A DNA stretch of 33,007 nucleotides from an uncultured Ruthenibacterium sp. (GTDB taxonomy: Bacteria; Bacillota; Clostridia; Oscillospirales; Ruminococcaceae). Both the position numbers and the translations under genes were made by a program. This document shows, in pieces, positions 7,068-14,914 of this stretch (positions are counted from its first letter, which is position 1; every line of letters begins with the position of its first letter). The notes under the pieces were generated by a model. The model did not search any database, was not told where the DNA came from, and saw only the letters and a list, made by a program, of their open reading frames with translations. Location of the stretch: NCBI GenBank assembly GCA_910587145.1, contig CAJUMH010000001.1, forward strand, positions 136,634-169,640. Reading direction: 5' to 3'.

Positions 7068-8643
7068 CCCCGGCGGCAAACAAAAGCTGCTTTTTCGCGG
7101 CCCCGCTCACAGTAGGAATGACATCCGCTGGGCCTTTTGCGAAAAGGCGGATTCCCATTTTCGTTTTTTATCTAAAATTTTAAACCTGCTGAGAAAGAAG
7201 GTTCCCGCCATCGAGCTGTATCTTCGCGGCCTTGCCTCCGGCTACGAACCGGAACACGTAACGCGCCTGTTTTTCCCGAACGCGCACCTGACAAGGCAAT
7301 GGCCTTCCCACCGCGCTGATACCGTCGCCGTGCTCCGCAGCCGCCATCGTCTTGTTTGCGCCGTGCGCCAAAACGGGCAATGCACCGTACACCTGCTGCA
7401 AACAACGCCCGGCCTTGCCGCCCGGGATGCGGAATACGAAACCTGCCGCGCGCTGTTTTTGCTGCTGCGCGGCGTAACGGGCATATGCCCGCCGTGGGGC
7501 ATGCTCACCGGCGTGCGCCCTGTGCGCCTTGTGCGCGAGCGGCGGCTGCCGGGCGAATCGGACGACGCCTTCGGCGCGCGGCTGCAAAAAACGCATTTTG
7601 TCAGCGATGAAAAATTTCGCCTTGCCGTGCGCACGGCGGCCAATCAGGCCGAGGCCCTTGCGTACAGCACCCCGCAAAGCTGCAGCCTTTACATCTCCAT
7701 TCCGTTCTGTCCCTCCCGATGCAGCTACTGCAGCTTTGTCTCGCGCACCACCGAGAGTTCCGGCCATTTGGTGGAGCCGTACCTGCAGTGCCTGTGCCGC
7801 GAGCTTGCCGAGATCGGCGCGCAGACCCGGCGGCTTGGGCTGCGTCTGGAGACGATCTACATCGGCGGCGGCACGCCCACGGCCATTTCCGCCGCACAGC
7901 TGCGCAGGCTGATGCAGGCCGTGCGCGATCATTTCGACGTGCCGTCCGTGCGCGAATACACGGTGGAGGCCGGCCGGCCGGACTGCACTACCCCCGAAAA
8001 GCTGGCCGTCATTCGGGAATACGGCGCAACGCGCGTTTCCATCAACCCGCAGACCCTTTCCGATGAGGTGCTGGCCGCCATCGGCCGCCGCCATACCGCG
8101 CAGGATATCCTCGATTGCTTTGCCGAGGCACGGCGGCAGGGCCATAACAACATCAATATGGATCTGATCGCCGGGCTGCCGCACGATACGCCCGAGGGCT
8201 TTTTGCGCACTCTGCGCGGCGTGCTGGCGCTGGACCCCGAAAACATCACCGTGCACACGCTCACGCTGAAGCGTGCCTCCAATCTGGTGATCGAGCACGC
8301 GCCCGCCGAATACGGCGACGCCGCCCGCATGCTGCGCTCGTGCGCGCTGCTGGCAGATCACGGCTACGAGCCCTATTATCTGTACCGTCAGAAGGGCACG
8401 CTGCAAAATCTGGAAAACACCGGGTATACAAAACCCGGATTCGCCGGATTGTATAACATCTTTATCATGGAGGAGGTGCATACGATCCTTTCCGCCGGAG
8501 CGGGCGGCTCTACCAAGCTGGTCGGTCCGGACGGCACAATCCGGCGCATTTTTAATTATAAGTATCCGTCCGAGTACATCGAGCGCTTTGACACCGTGCA
8601 GGCGCGCAAACAGGGAGTTGATGATTTTTATGGGAAATACTGA
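7054..8643 (+). CDS. hemZ: Coproporphyrinogen III dehydrogenase HemZ (radical SAM)
   Basis: Oxygen-independent coproporphyrinogen oxidase-like radical SAM enzyme of the HemZ type common in Firmicutes. The family core starts at IELYLRGLASGYEPEHVTRLF. SIPFCPSRCSYCSF carries the CxxxCxxC [4Fe-4S] ligands, followed by ETIYIGGGTPTA and NMDLIAGLPHDTPE. The frame is open from ATG 7054, but the first 52 codons run through the structured spacer, match nothing I recognise and have no ribosome site. Homology begins at ATC 7210, which has AAGAAGG eight bases before it; no ATG, GTG or TTG lies between 7054 and there in this frame. Real initiation may therefore be at a rare ATC, giving 477 residues, near family length. 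The 3' end overlaps the kinase gene. Function is sure; start is not. Confidence 0.88.
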   Translation: MPLGAPGGKQKLLFRGPAHSRNDIRWAFCEKADSHFRFLSKILNLLRKKVPAIELYLRGLASGYEPEHVTRLFFPNAHLTRQWPSHRADTVAVLRSRHRLVCAVRQNGQCTVHLLQTTPGLAARDAEYETCRALFLLLRGVTGICPPWGMLTGVRPVRLVRERRLPGESDDAFGARLQKTHFVSDEKFRLAVRTAANQAEALAYSTPQSCSLYISIPFCPSRCSYCSFVSRTTESSGHLVEPYLQCLCRELAEIGAQTRRLGLRLETIYIGGGTPTAISAAQLRRLMQAVRDHFDVPSVREYTVEAGRPDCTTPEKLAVIREYGATRVSINPQTLSDEVLAAIGRRHTAQDILDCFAEARRQGHNNINMDLIAGLPHDTPEGFLRTLRGVLALDPENITVHTLTLKRASNLVIEHAPAEYGDAARMLRSCALLADHGYEPYYLYRQKGTLQNLENTGYTKPGFAGLYNIFIMEEVHTILSAGAGGSTKLVGPDGTIRRIFNYKYPSEYIERFDTVQARKQGVDDFYGKY

Positions 8644-9565
8644 AATTTGGATCCCCAAGCGACTGGTTGAAACGGGTCTTTTGAACCTTGCGGCCGCCGC
8701 GCCCGAGACGCTGGCGGCATATTGCGAGCAGGAATATGCCGCGCGCATTGCCGACGCCGTTGCCCAAATCGAGGCGGGCGACGCGCATGTGGTGATGCTC
8801 ACGGGGCCTTCGGCCTCCGGCAAAACCACCACCGCGCACAAGATTGCCGATCGCATCATCGCGGACGGCCGGCGCAGCGTTGTCGTCTCGCTGGATAATT
8901 TTTATAAGGACGTAAGGGATTATCCGCGTTTGCCGGACGGCACACCGGATTACGAAAGCGCAGACGCGCTGGACATCGCCGAGATCAACCGCTGCCTGCT
9001 CTCGCTTGTCGAAACCGGCAGGGCCGAGATCCCCGATTTCGATTTCAACCGCGAACAGCGCCGCCAGGGCGTGATCCCCATCGAGGTGGGCGACGGCGTG
9101 GTGATCGTGGAGGGCATCCACGCCCTGAATCCGCGCCTGACGGCGCTGTTGCCCGAGGGCAGCGCCTTTAAAATTTACACCAGCATGCGCGAGGAATATT
9201 CGTATCACGGCCGGCGCGTTGTGGCCACGCGCGATATCCGCCTTGCGCGCCGCATGGTGCGCGATCACAAGTTCCGCGGGCACTCGCTGGAAAAAACGTT
9301 CTCCATGTGGCCGGCTGTCTGCGAGGGCGAGGAGAAAAACATCAAGGTGTTCAAGCCCGAAGCCGATATGATCCTGGATACAAGCTTTTCCTACGAGGTA
9401 TGCTGTCTTGCGCCATTTGTGGCCGGGCTGCGCGGCGGCCTTGCGCCCGATTCGCCCTATGCCCCCCGGCTGGAGGAGCTGTGCGCGCTGTTTGCGCTGT
9501 TTACGCCCGTCAACGAGGCATCCTATATGCCGCGCGATTCCATGCTGCGGGAATTTATCGGCTAA
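8621..9565 (+). CDS. Uridine kinase-like nucleoside kinase (PRK/URK family)
   Basis: A P-loop kinase of the phosphoribulokinase/uridine kinase family, likely phosphorylating a nucleoside with ATP or GTP. The P-loop GPSASGKTT is at about residues 62-70, followed by VVVSLDNFYKD and DALDI, typical of uridine kinases, and VIVEGIHALNP. The C-terminal third (SYEVCCLAPFVAGL onward, MPRDSMLREFIG) is the same as in clostridial nucleoside kinases, but the N-terminal TGS/threonyl-tRNA-synthetase-like part those often carry is absent. ATG 8621 and ATG 8630 are both possible; the AGGGAG site at 8612-8617 is close to the first and 12 bases from the second. Either start overlaps the end of hemZ, suggesting coupling. 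Substrate is inferred only. Confidence 0.85.
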   Translation: MIFMGNTEIWIPKRLVETGLLNLAAAAPETLAAYCEQEYAARIADAVAQIEAGDAHVVMLTGPSASGKTTTAHKIADRIIADGRRSVVVSLDNFYKDVRDYPRLPDGTPDYESADALDIAEINRCLLSLVETGRAEIPDFDFNREQRRQGVIPIEVGDGVVIVEGIHALNPRLTALLPEGSAFKIYTSMREEYSYHGRRVVATRDIRLARRMVRDHKFRGHSLEKTFSMWPAVCEGEEKNIKVFKPEADMILDTSFSYEVCCLAPFVAGLRGGLAPDSPYAPRLEELCALFALFTPVNEASYMPRDSMLREFIG

Positions 9566-9601
9566 AGGGCCGCGCCGCCGCTTTACAAAAAATTTTCAAA
9601 A

Positions 9602-9692
9602 GCCGCCCTGTTCGCCGGTGTGCGCGAGAGCGGCCCAGGCGTTTGGATTTGCAAAAACGGCTGGCCGCCGCCCTGTTCGCCGGTGTGCGCGA
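9602..9692. repeat. 26-bp perfect direct repeat, 65-bp period
   Basis: A 26-bp sequence beginning GCCGCCCTGTTCGCC is present at 9602-9627 and again at 9667-9692, both in the spacer after the kinase gene. No gene is apparent in the spacer. Confidence 0.85.
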
Positions 9693-9731
9693 TGGCGCCG
9701 GGCGCGGCTTTTGTGCAAGGAGATGCTGTTT

Positions 9732-10094
9732 ATGAACGTATTCGATCATCTGACGTCTGTCGCCGCCTGCTGCGCAGACACCGTGCTGCAGGCCACCGGA
9801 GAGCTGGCGCAAAAGGGCAGGCTGCAGGCGCAGCTGCTGAAGCTGGAGCACCGGCTGAGCCGCGCGCAGCGTCAGCTGGGCGCGCTGGTATATACACTGC
9901 GCAAAACCGGCACGGAAAACGAGGCGCTGGTCGCGCGCTATGTGGATGCCATCGCGGAGCTGGAAACGCAAATTGCCGCGCTGCGCGCCGAGGAGGACGG
10001 TGTGCCCGAGGAGGACGCCGCCTATTGCCCGCAGTGCGGCGCGCCGGTAGAGGCCGACGCCCTGTTTTGCCCAGCCTGCGGCGGGAGCCTGTAG
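9732..10094 (+). CDS. Small coiled-coil zinc-ribbon protein
   Basis: A 120-residue protein of unknown role. Residues about 1-35 are amphipathic; 36-90 are charged and leucine-rich and look like a coiled coil (LEHRLSRAQRQLGALVYTLR). The C-terminus carries a zinc ribbon of the CPQCG...CPACG type, consistent with binding one zinc. Such proteins are common in Clostridia and are annotated only as zinc-ribbon domain proteins. The start ATG 9732 follows AAGGAGA by eight bases. It is followed by a terminator-like element and a new promoter, so it likely ends the upstream transcription unit. The in-frame extension upstream to 9408 overlaps the kinase gene and is not supported. Confidence 0.8.
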   Translation: MNVFDHLTSVAACCADTVLQATGELAQKGRLQAQLLKLEHRLSRAQRQLGALVYTLRKTGTENEALVARYVDAIAELETQIAALRAEEDGVPEEDAAYCPQCGAPVEADALFCPACGGSL

Positions 10095-10130
10095 CCGGCA
10101 GACCGGCCTGTTTTTGCCGCATCCGCGGCC

Positions 10131-10157
10131 AAAAGCCTGAAAATAGGCGTTTTTTTT
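10131..10157 (+). terminator. Intrinsic terminator after the zinc-ribbon gene
   Basis: AAAAGCCT (10131-10138) pairs with AGGC-G-TTTT (from 10145) with one bulged G, followed by eight Ts (10150-10157). The Ts also begin an overlapping GCGTTTTTT/AAAAAACGC stem (10147-10166). Confidence 0.5.
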
Positions 10158-10166
10158 AAAAAACGC

Positions 10167-10195
10167 TTGCAATGCAGTGCTCTATCATGTAAAAT
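10167..10195 (+). promoter_or_regulatory. Sigma-70-type promoter for mazG
   Basis: TTGCAA (10167-10172), a 17-base spacer and TAAAAT (10190-10195). It lies just after the terminator and about 105 bases before the mazG start. Confidence 0.6.
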
Positions 10196-10300
10196 GGAAA
10201 AGCGGGTTTTTTGGGAGCCCGGCGCGGTGCGGCGTCCCCAAATAATACCGACGGACGGGCCATATATTATGCGCACGCAGAGAAAGGATGTGGATGCCGG

Positions 10301-11050
10301 ATGCAGGAACAGATCGAACGCTGGCTTGCAAAAGAGCACTACACGATGGACGATCTGTGCGGCATCGTCGCCCTCCTGCGAGATCCGAAACGCGGCTGCC
10401 CGTGGGATAAGGTGCAGACGCACGCCAGCATCCGCAAAAATTTTATTGAAGAAACCTACGAGGCAGTTGACGCCATCGATCTTGGAGACACGCACCTTCT
10501 GTGCGAGGAGCTGGGCGATGTGCTGCTTCAGGTAGCGCTGCATACGCAGATGGAAGCCGAGCAGGGCACATTTACACTCGACGACGTGTGCACCGGCATC
10601 TGCAAAAAGCTGATCCTTCGGCATCCGCATATTTTTGCGCACGGCGGCGCGCCAAAGCGCACGGCGGACGAGGTGTTGGATACGTGGGAACAGATTAAGC
10701 GCCGGGAAAAGCACCGCGAGGGGCTGGCGCAGGATCTGGAAAGCGTGCCGCGTTCGCTGCCCGCCCTGATGCGCGCGGGCAAGGTGGCCAAGCGCGCGGC
10801 CGGGCACGGCGTTTCCCGGCCGGATACGCACGCCGCGCTGCAGGCGGTGGCAGAGCGCGCGGCCGCGCTGTGTGCAGCCGACACAAACGGTGCCGGTACC
10901 GACGAGCAGTGCAGGCTGCTGGGCGAGCTGCTGTTCTCGGCCGCAGACGCCTCACGATTCCTTGGCTGCGACGCCGAAGAGGCGCTGAGCGACGCCACGG
11001 AACGCTTTATCGGGCGTTTCAATCGTCCCGATGCCTCCGATTCGGATTGA
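10301..11050 (+). CDS. mazG: MazG-family nucleoside triphosphate pyrophosphohydrolase
   Basis: Hydrolyses (d)NTPs to monophosphates plus pyrophosphate, a house-cleaning enzyme that can also affect (p)ppGpp levels. The 249-residue product starts the family core at LRDPKRGCPWDKVQTHASIR, with the metal-binding ExxE...ExxD pattern in EETYEA (about 50-55) and EELGDVL (about 69-75), and LRHPHIFA after it. The C-terminal half is a weaker second MazG-like part (ALMRAGKVAKRAAGHGV), shorter than in two-domain E. coli MazG. ATG 10301 is the first residue matching the family; the nearest ribosome-site-like sequence is AGAAAGGA, 12 bases away, so initiation may be weak. mazG next to an HU gene is a usual clostridial arrangement. 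Confidence 0.9.
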   Translation: MQEQIERWLAKEHYTMDDLCGIVALLRDPKRGCPWDKVQTHASIRKNFIEETYEAVDAIDLGDTHLLCEELGDVLLQVALHTQMEAEQGTFTLDDVCTGICKKLILRHPHIFAHGGAPKRTADEVLDTWEQIKRREKHREGLAQDLESVPRSLPALMRAGKVAKRAAGHGVSRPDTHAALQAVAERAAALCAADTNGAGTDEQCRLLGELLFSAADASRFLGCDAEEALSDATERFIGRFNRPDASDSD

Positions 11051-11162
11051 ATGCCCGCGATCGGGGCACACTGTATCCCAAAAGGGCCGCGCACTGTATT
11101 GCTTTTCCCAGAGCGATCTTCGCTTTGAGAACAGATATTAAACAATTCGGAGGGTATACAAA

Positions 11163-11438
11163 ATGACGAAAGTTGATCTGGCCGCGAAAGTTGCCGCTGA
11201 GGCGGATTTGACCAAAAAGGACGCCGAAAAGGCTGTTGCCGCCATGCTGAGCGGCATTACCGAAGCACTGAAGTCCGGGGATAAGGTTTCTCTGGTTGGT
11301 TTTGGCACGTTTGAGGCAAAGCAGCGCTCTGCCCGCGTGTGCCGCAACCCCCGTACCGGCGAGCCCACGCAGGTGCCCGCAACCGTTGCGCCCGTCTTCA
11401 AGGCCGGCAAGGCTCTGAAGGACGCCGTGGCGAAATAA
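11163..11438 (+). CDS. HU-family DNA-binding protein
   Basis: A 91-residue histone-like protein that binds and bends DNA as a dimer and compacts the nucleoid. The sequence is full length for HU: the N-terminal helices (TKVDLAAKVAAEADLTKKDA), then VSLVGFGTFEAKQRSAR and RNPRTGEPTQVPA, the signature of the DNA-gripping beta arm with its tip proline, and the closing FKAGKALKDAV. The start ATG 11163 has GGAGG eight bases upstream, a strong site fitting an abundant protein. A stable terminator follows, so HU is probably a single-gene or end-of-operon unit separate from ispE. Confidence 0.97.
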   Translation: MTKVDLAAKVAAEADLTKKDAEKAVAAMLSGITEALKSGDKVSLVGFGTFEAKQRSARVCRNPRTGEPTQVPATVAPVFKAGKALKDAVAK

Positions 11439-11487
11439 GCTTTTTTGCTGCCGCCCAAAACGGAGCAAAACCGAACCAGAAGCGTTT

Positions 11488-11520
11488 GCAGCCGGGGGCA
11501 ACTCCGGCTGCATTTTCATT
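11488..11520 (+). terminator. Intrinsic terminator after HU
   Basis: GCAGCCGG (11488-11495) pairs perfectly with CCGGCTGC (11504-11511), loop GGGCAACT, then ATTTTCATT. It lies 50 bases after the HU stop. Confidence 0.7.
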
Positions 11521-11560
11521 GCGGCGCTGTTTGGGCTGCCGCAAAAAGGAGGACAAGCCG

Positions 11561-12433
11561 ATGCGCAGTGTCACCGTACTCGCGCCCGCAAAGCTGAATC
11601 TTACGCTGGATATCACCGGTACCCGGCCGGACGGATACCATACCGTCGATATGATCCTGCAGGCCGTAAGCCTGCACGAACGCGTCACGGTGCGCAAAAG
11701 CAGGGGGTTCTCGCTTGCGCTGCCCGGCTCGAACGTTCCCGCAAACGAGCACAACACCGCGTGGAAGGCGGCGCTCGCCTTTTTCGGCGAGACGGGCCTT
11801 CTGGCGGGCGCCGCCGTTACCGTGGAAAAACACGCGCCCGTGCGTGCCGGAATGGCGGGCGGCAGCGCCGACGCGGCCGCCGTGCTGGTGGCGCTGAACG
11901 CGCTGTACGGCGCGCGGCTCTCTGTGGCCGAGCTGTGCGCCATCGGCGCGCAGGTGGGGGCGGATGTACCGTTTTGCATTTTGGGCGGCACGGCGCGTGC
12001 CACCGGCATTGGCGAAGTGCTCGAGCAGCTTTCGCCCTGCCCGCCGTGCTTTTTTACAGTGTGCATGCCCAAGGGCGGCATCTCTACGCCGCAGGCCTAT
12101 GCGCGGTACGATGCGCTCGGAACAGACGAGCGCCCGGATACGGCCGCCGCGCTCGCGGCGCTGCGCGCGGGCGATCTGCAGGCGCTGTGCGCGCAGATGA
12201 AAAACGCGCTCAGTTTTTCCAGCGCAGGCCGCGATACCGCGCCCATCTGCCGCATTCTGCGCGAAAACGGCGCCGCTGCCGCTCTGATGACGGGCAGCGG
12301 CGCGGCGGTGTTCGGCGTGTTTGAAACACGGCGCGCGGCCAGCGCGGCGCGCGCCGCGCTGGCCGCCGTTTATCCCCGCGCCTGGGTGCTTTCGCCGGAG
12401 CGGCAGGGCGCGCGCATTGTACATACGGCGTAG
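11561..12433 (+). CDS. ispE: 4-diphosphocytidyl-2-C-methyl-D-erythritol kinase IspE
   Basis: Phosphorylates CDP-ME in the MEP (non-mevalonate) isoprenoid pathway. The 290-residue product is a GHMP kinase. It has the N-terminal APAKLNLTLDI with the catalytic-site lysine (about residue 11), RPDGYH, the glycine-rich ATP loop RAGMAGGSADAAA (about 95-107), VGADVPFCILGG with the conserved Asp near 135, and the C-terminal TGSGAAVFG. The start ATG 11561 follows AAGGAGG by eight bases. The frame extends upstream through the HU end but that part is not coding. Stop is TAG, followed directly by a direct repeat. Confidence 0.96.
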   Translation: MRSVTVLAPAKLNLTLDITGTRPDGYHTVDMILQAVSLHERVTVRKSRGFSLALPGSNVPANEHNTAWKAALAFFGETGLLAGAAVTVEKHAPVRAGMAGGSADAAAVLVALNALYGARLSVAELCAIGAQVGADVPFCILGGTARATGIGEVLEQLSPCPPCFFTVCMPKGGISTPQAYARYDALGTDERPDTAAALAALRAGDLQALCAQMKNALSFSSAGRDTAPICRILRENGAAAALMTGSGAAVFGVFETRRAASAARAALAAVYPRAWVLSPERQGARIVHTA

Positions 12434-12434
12434 C

Positions 12435-12486
12435 GGGTTTTGCCGCGGCGCACAGGGTTTTCACAACGGGTCTTGCCGCGGCGCAC
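12435..12486. repeat. 19-bp direct repeat, 33-bp period, after ispE
   Basis: GGGTTTTGCCGCGGCGCAC (12435-12453) recurs at 12468-12486 with one change. The first unit begins two bases after the ispE stop. Confidence 0.75.
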
Positions 12487-12570
12487 GGGTTTGGCGTGCG
12501 CTCTTCGGATACAGGCTGCCCCACATCTGCCTCAAAAGCCAAAAATTTGCCGCTGCGGCCGCTGCAAAGA

Positions 12571-12599
12571 GTGACAAGGAAAGAAAAATATGGTAAAAT
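12571..12599 (+). promoter_or_regulatory. Sigma-70-type promoter for the histidine kinase gene
   Basis: GTGACA (12571-12576), a 17-base spacer, and TAAAAT (12594-12599) preceded by TG (12591-12592) as in an extended -10. The kinase start codon is about 55 bases downstream. Confidence 0.65.
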
Positions 12600-12653
12600 A
12601 ACCGTAGGGCCGCCGCTTTGCACGGCCTACTGCTCGGAAAGGGGGTGCAGAAA

Positions 12654-14888
12654 ATGAAGATCCCCATCGAGGAGGAACGCCTCATCGAAAGAGTTCTTGT
12701 TGTTCTGCGTCTTGCCGAAGAAAACGGGCTGGAGCCGGGCGCCATGGAGGAACTGCCGCCCGAAAAGCTGCGCGAACAGGGGATCAACCAGCACACGCTG
12801 GCACAGGCGCGCGGGTTTTTGCTGTTTCTGGACGAGATCCCCGGCGGCTTTCTCATCTACCGCGCCTGGGGCGACGAACAGATCATCTACGCAAACCGGG
12901 GGCTTTTGCATCTGTTTGGCTGCGACACCGTAGGCGAGCTGCGCGCGCTTACGGGCAGCTCCTTTAAAGGTCTGGTATATCCCGAAGATCTGGAGGCCGT
13001 TGAAGCAAGCATCTACCGGCAGATCCGGGAAAACGACGATCGGCTGGACTATGTGGAATACCGCATCCGGCGCAAGGACGGCATGCTGCGCCGCATGGAG
13101 GATTACGGCCATTTTGTGCGCAGCCGGAGCATGGGCGATTTTTTCTACGTCTTTTTGGGCGACGCAACGGAAAAACACGAGCGCCGCGAGCGCGAACGCC
13201 TCTCGCTGCAGAGTGTCGCGCTGGAAAAAGACCGCGAGATGCAAAAACTCATCCAGCGCTACGACGCAGAGCGCGCGCTCATCGATCAGGAATATCTGCG
13301 CCGCCTTGAGGTGATCGAGGGCCTAAGCATCAACTATGAATCGATCCTGTATGCCGATCTCGACATGGATCAGGTGCTGCCGTACCGGCTGAGCCTGCGT
13401 ACACAGCCTATGTTTGAATCGCGCTTTTCCCTGCGCGTTTACAGCGCGTACACGGCGGAGTATGTGCAGCGCTGGGTGCATCCCGAAGACCGGCAGCGGG
13501 TGCTGCGGATGACCTCCATCGGCTACATCCGGGAAAAGCTTGCGCAAAACCCATCCTACTACCTCAATTACCGCGTGCTGACGGAAAAAGAAACACAGTA
13601 TCTTCAGCTGCGCATCGTCGCCGTAGGCGAAGGCGAAAACCGATGCGCACAGGTCGTACTGGGGTTTCGCAGTGTGGACGAGGAGTTCCGGCGCGAGATG
13701 GAGCAAAAGCAGATCCTCGCGCAGGCGCTCACCAACGCCAATCTTGCCGTCACCGCTAAAAATACGTTCCTTTCCAATATGTCGCACGATATGCGCACGC
13801 CGCTGAACGCGATCCTCGGATTTGCGCAGCTTGCGAAACGCGGCCTCGGCAGCCCGCAGGAGGTGCTCGGGTATCTCGAGCGCATCGAGGCATCCGGCAG
13901 GCAGCTGTTCGATCTTATCAGCAAGGTGCTGGAGCTTGCGAACATGGAAGCCGAGCAGTTCTGTGCGCTTGAGGTAGAATGCGCCCTGCGTGACATTGCG
14001 CAGGAGGTATACGATTCTCTGCGTTTGCAGGCGCAGGAAAAAAACATCGCTTTTACCGTACAGATCGGGCCTCTGCGCCACGAGACCATCTTCAGCGATC
14101 CGGAAAAGCTGCGCCAGCTGCTGACATATCTTGTCAACAACGCGATCACCTACACGCTGCCGGAGGGGCGTGTGACGGTTTGCATCGAAGAACAGAACGA
14201 AATGCCCGGGCCATACATCCCCTACCGCATCCGCGTGCAGGATACGGGCATCGGCATTGAAAAAGACTTTCTCGAACGCATTTTCGAGCCGTTTTCCCGC
14301 GAAAAAAGCACCACGCTCAGCGGCGTGCACGGCGTGGGGCTGGGGCTTTCCATTGTAAAAAACATCGTCGATCTGATGGGCGGCTCCATTGAGGTGCAGA
14401 GCACGCCGAACGAAGGCAGCACCTTTACGGTGGAGCTGAATTTCCGCGTGCAGCAGGAAGCTCCGCCTCCCCCAAGCCAGGCCGCCGGCACACCGCCCGT
14501 GCGCAGCAGAAGCATTTTGGTTGCAGAGGACAACGAGATCAATCTGGAGATTGCAAAAGAGCTGCTGCAAATGAACGGCTTTTCCGTTGATACGGCCCAA
14601 AACGGCAGCGTCGCGCTGGAAAAGGTGCGCTGCGCCGCACCCGGACAGTACGATGCAATTTTAATGGATCTGCAAATGCCCGTGATGGACGGCTGGCAGG
14701 CCGCCGCAGAAATTCGCAAGCTTCCGAACCCTCTGCTCGCGGGCATTCCGATCATTGCGGTAAGCGCCAATTCCCTGCGCGAGGATGTGCGCCGCTCGAT
14801 GGAATGCGGCATGAACGCCCACCTGCCCAAGCCCATCGACATCGACGAGATCGTGCGGCAGATCGACGCGCTGGCGCCGCACAGATAA
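12654..14888 (+). CDS. Soluble hybrid sensor histidine kinase with PAS domains and receiver
   Basis: A 744-residue two-component signalling protein without any membrane segment, so it should sense in the cytoplasm. The order is: a helical N-terminus (1-55); a PAS-like fold (about 57-170: FLIYRAWGDEQIIYANRGLL, YPEDLEAVE, IRRKDGMLRRMED); a coiled-coil linker; a second PAS-like region (about 228-345); HisKA with phospho-acceptor His378 in NMSHDMRTPLNAI; the HATPase with the N box near 495, DTGIG at 530-534 and GVGLGLS at 560-566; a proline linker; and a receiver with EDN near 625, phospho-acceptor Asp672 in LMDLQMPVMDG and Lys726. All catalytic residues are intact. There is no adjacent response regulator or output domain, so it is an orphan whose partner is unknown. 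ATG 12654 has AAAGGGGG eight bases before it. Confidence 0.93.
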   Translation: MKIPIEEERLIERVLVVLRLAEENGLEPGAMEELPPEKLREQGINQHTLAQARGFLLFLDEIPGGFLIYRAWGDEQIIYANRGLLHLFGCDTVGELRALTGSSFKGLVYPEDLEAVEASIYRQIRENDDRLDYVEYRIRRKDGMLRRMEDYGHFVRSRSMGDFFYVFLGDATEKHERRERERLSLQSVALEKDREMQKLIQRYDAERALIDQEYLRRLEVIEGLSINYESILYADLDMDQVLPYRLSLRTQPMFESRFSLRVYSAYTAEYVQRWVHPEDRQRVLRMTSIGYIREKLAQNPSYYLNYRVLTEKETQYLQLRIVAVGEGENRCAQVVLGFRSVDEEFRREMEQKQILAQALTNANLAVTAKNTFLSNMSHDMRTPLNAILGFAQLAKRGLGSPQEVLGYLERIEASGRQLFDLISKVLELANMEAEQFCALEVECALRDIAQEVYDSLRLQAQEKNIAFTVQIGPLRHETIFSDPEKLRQLLTYLVNNAITYTLPEGRVTVCIEEQNEMPGPYIPYRIRVQDTGIGIEKDFLERIFEPFSREKSTTLSGVHGVGLGLSIVKNIVDLMGGSIEVQSTPNEGSTFTVELNFRVQQEAPPPPSQAAGTPPVRSRSILVAEDNEINLEIAKELLQMNGFSVDTAQNGSVALEKVRCAAPGQYDAILMDLQMPVMDGWQAAAEIRKLPNPLLAGIPIIAVSANSLREDVRRSMECGMNAHLPKPIDIDEIVRQIDALAPHR

Positions 14889-14914
14889 AAAATGCACGCG
14901 GCTTTTCCCGCCGC
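14887..14914 (-). terminator. Terminator for the radical SAM gene
   Basis: Read on the minus strand, GCGGC (14914-14910) pairs with GCCGC (14902-14898), followed by GTGCA and six Ts (14892-14887). It begins at the last base of the gene. Confidence 0.55.

Noticed and set aside
6756..7115. Repetitive 119-residue protein over the 42-bp array
   Set aside because: No ribosome binding site, low-complexity product, and overlap with hairpins; the open frame follows from the unit being a multiple of three.
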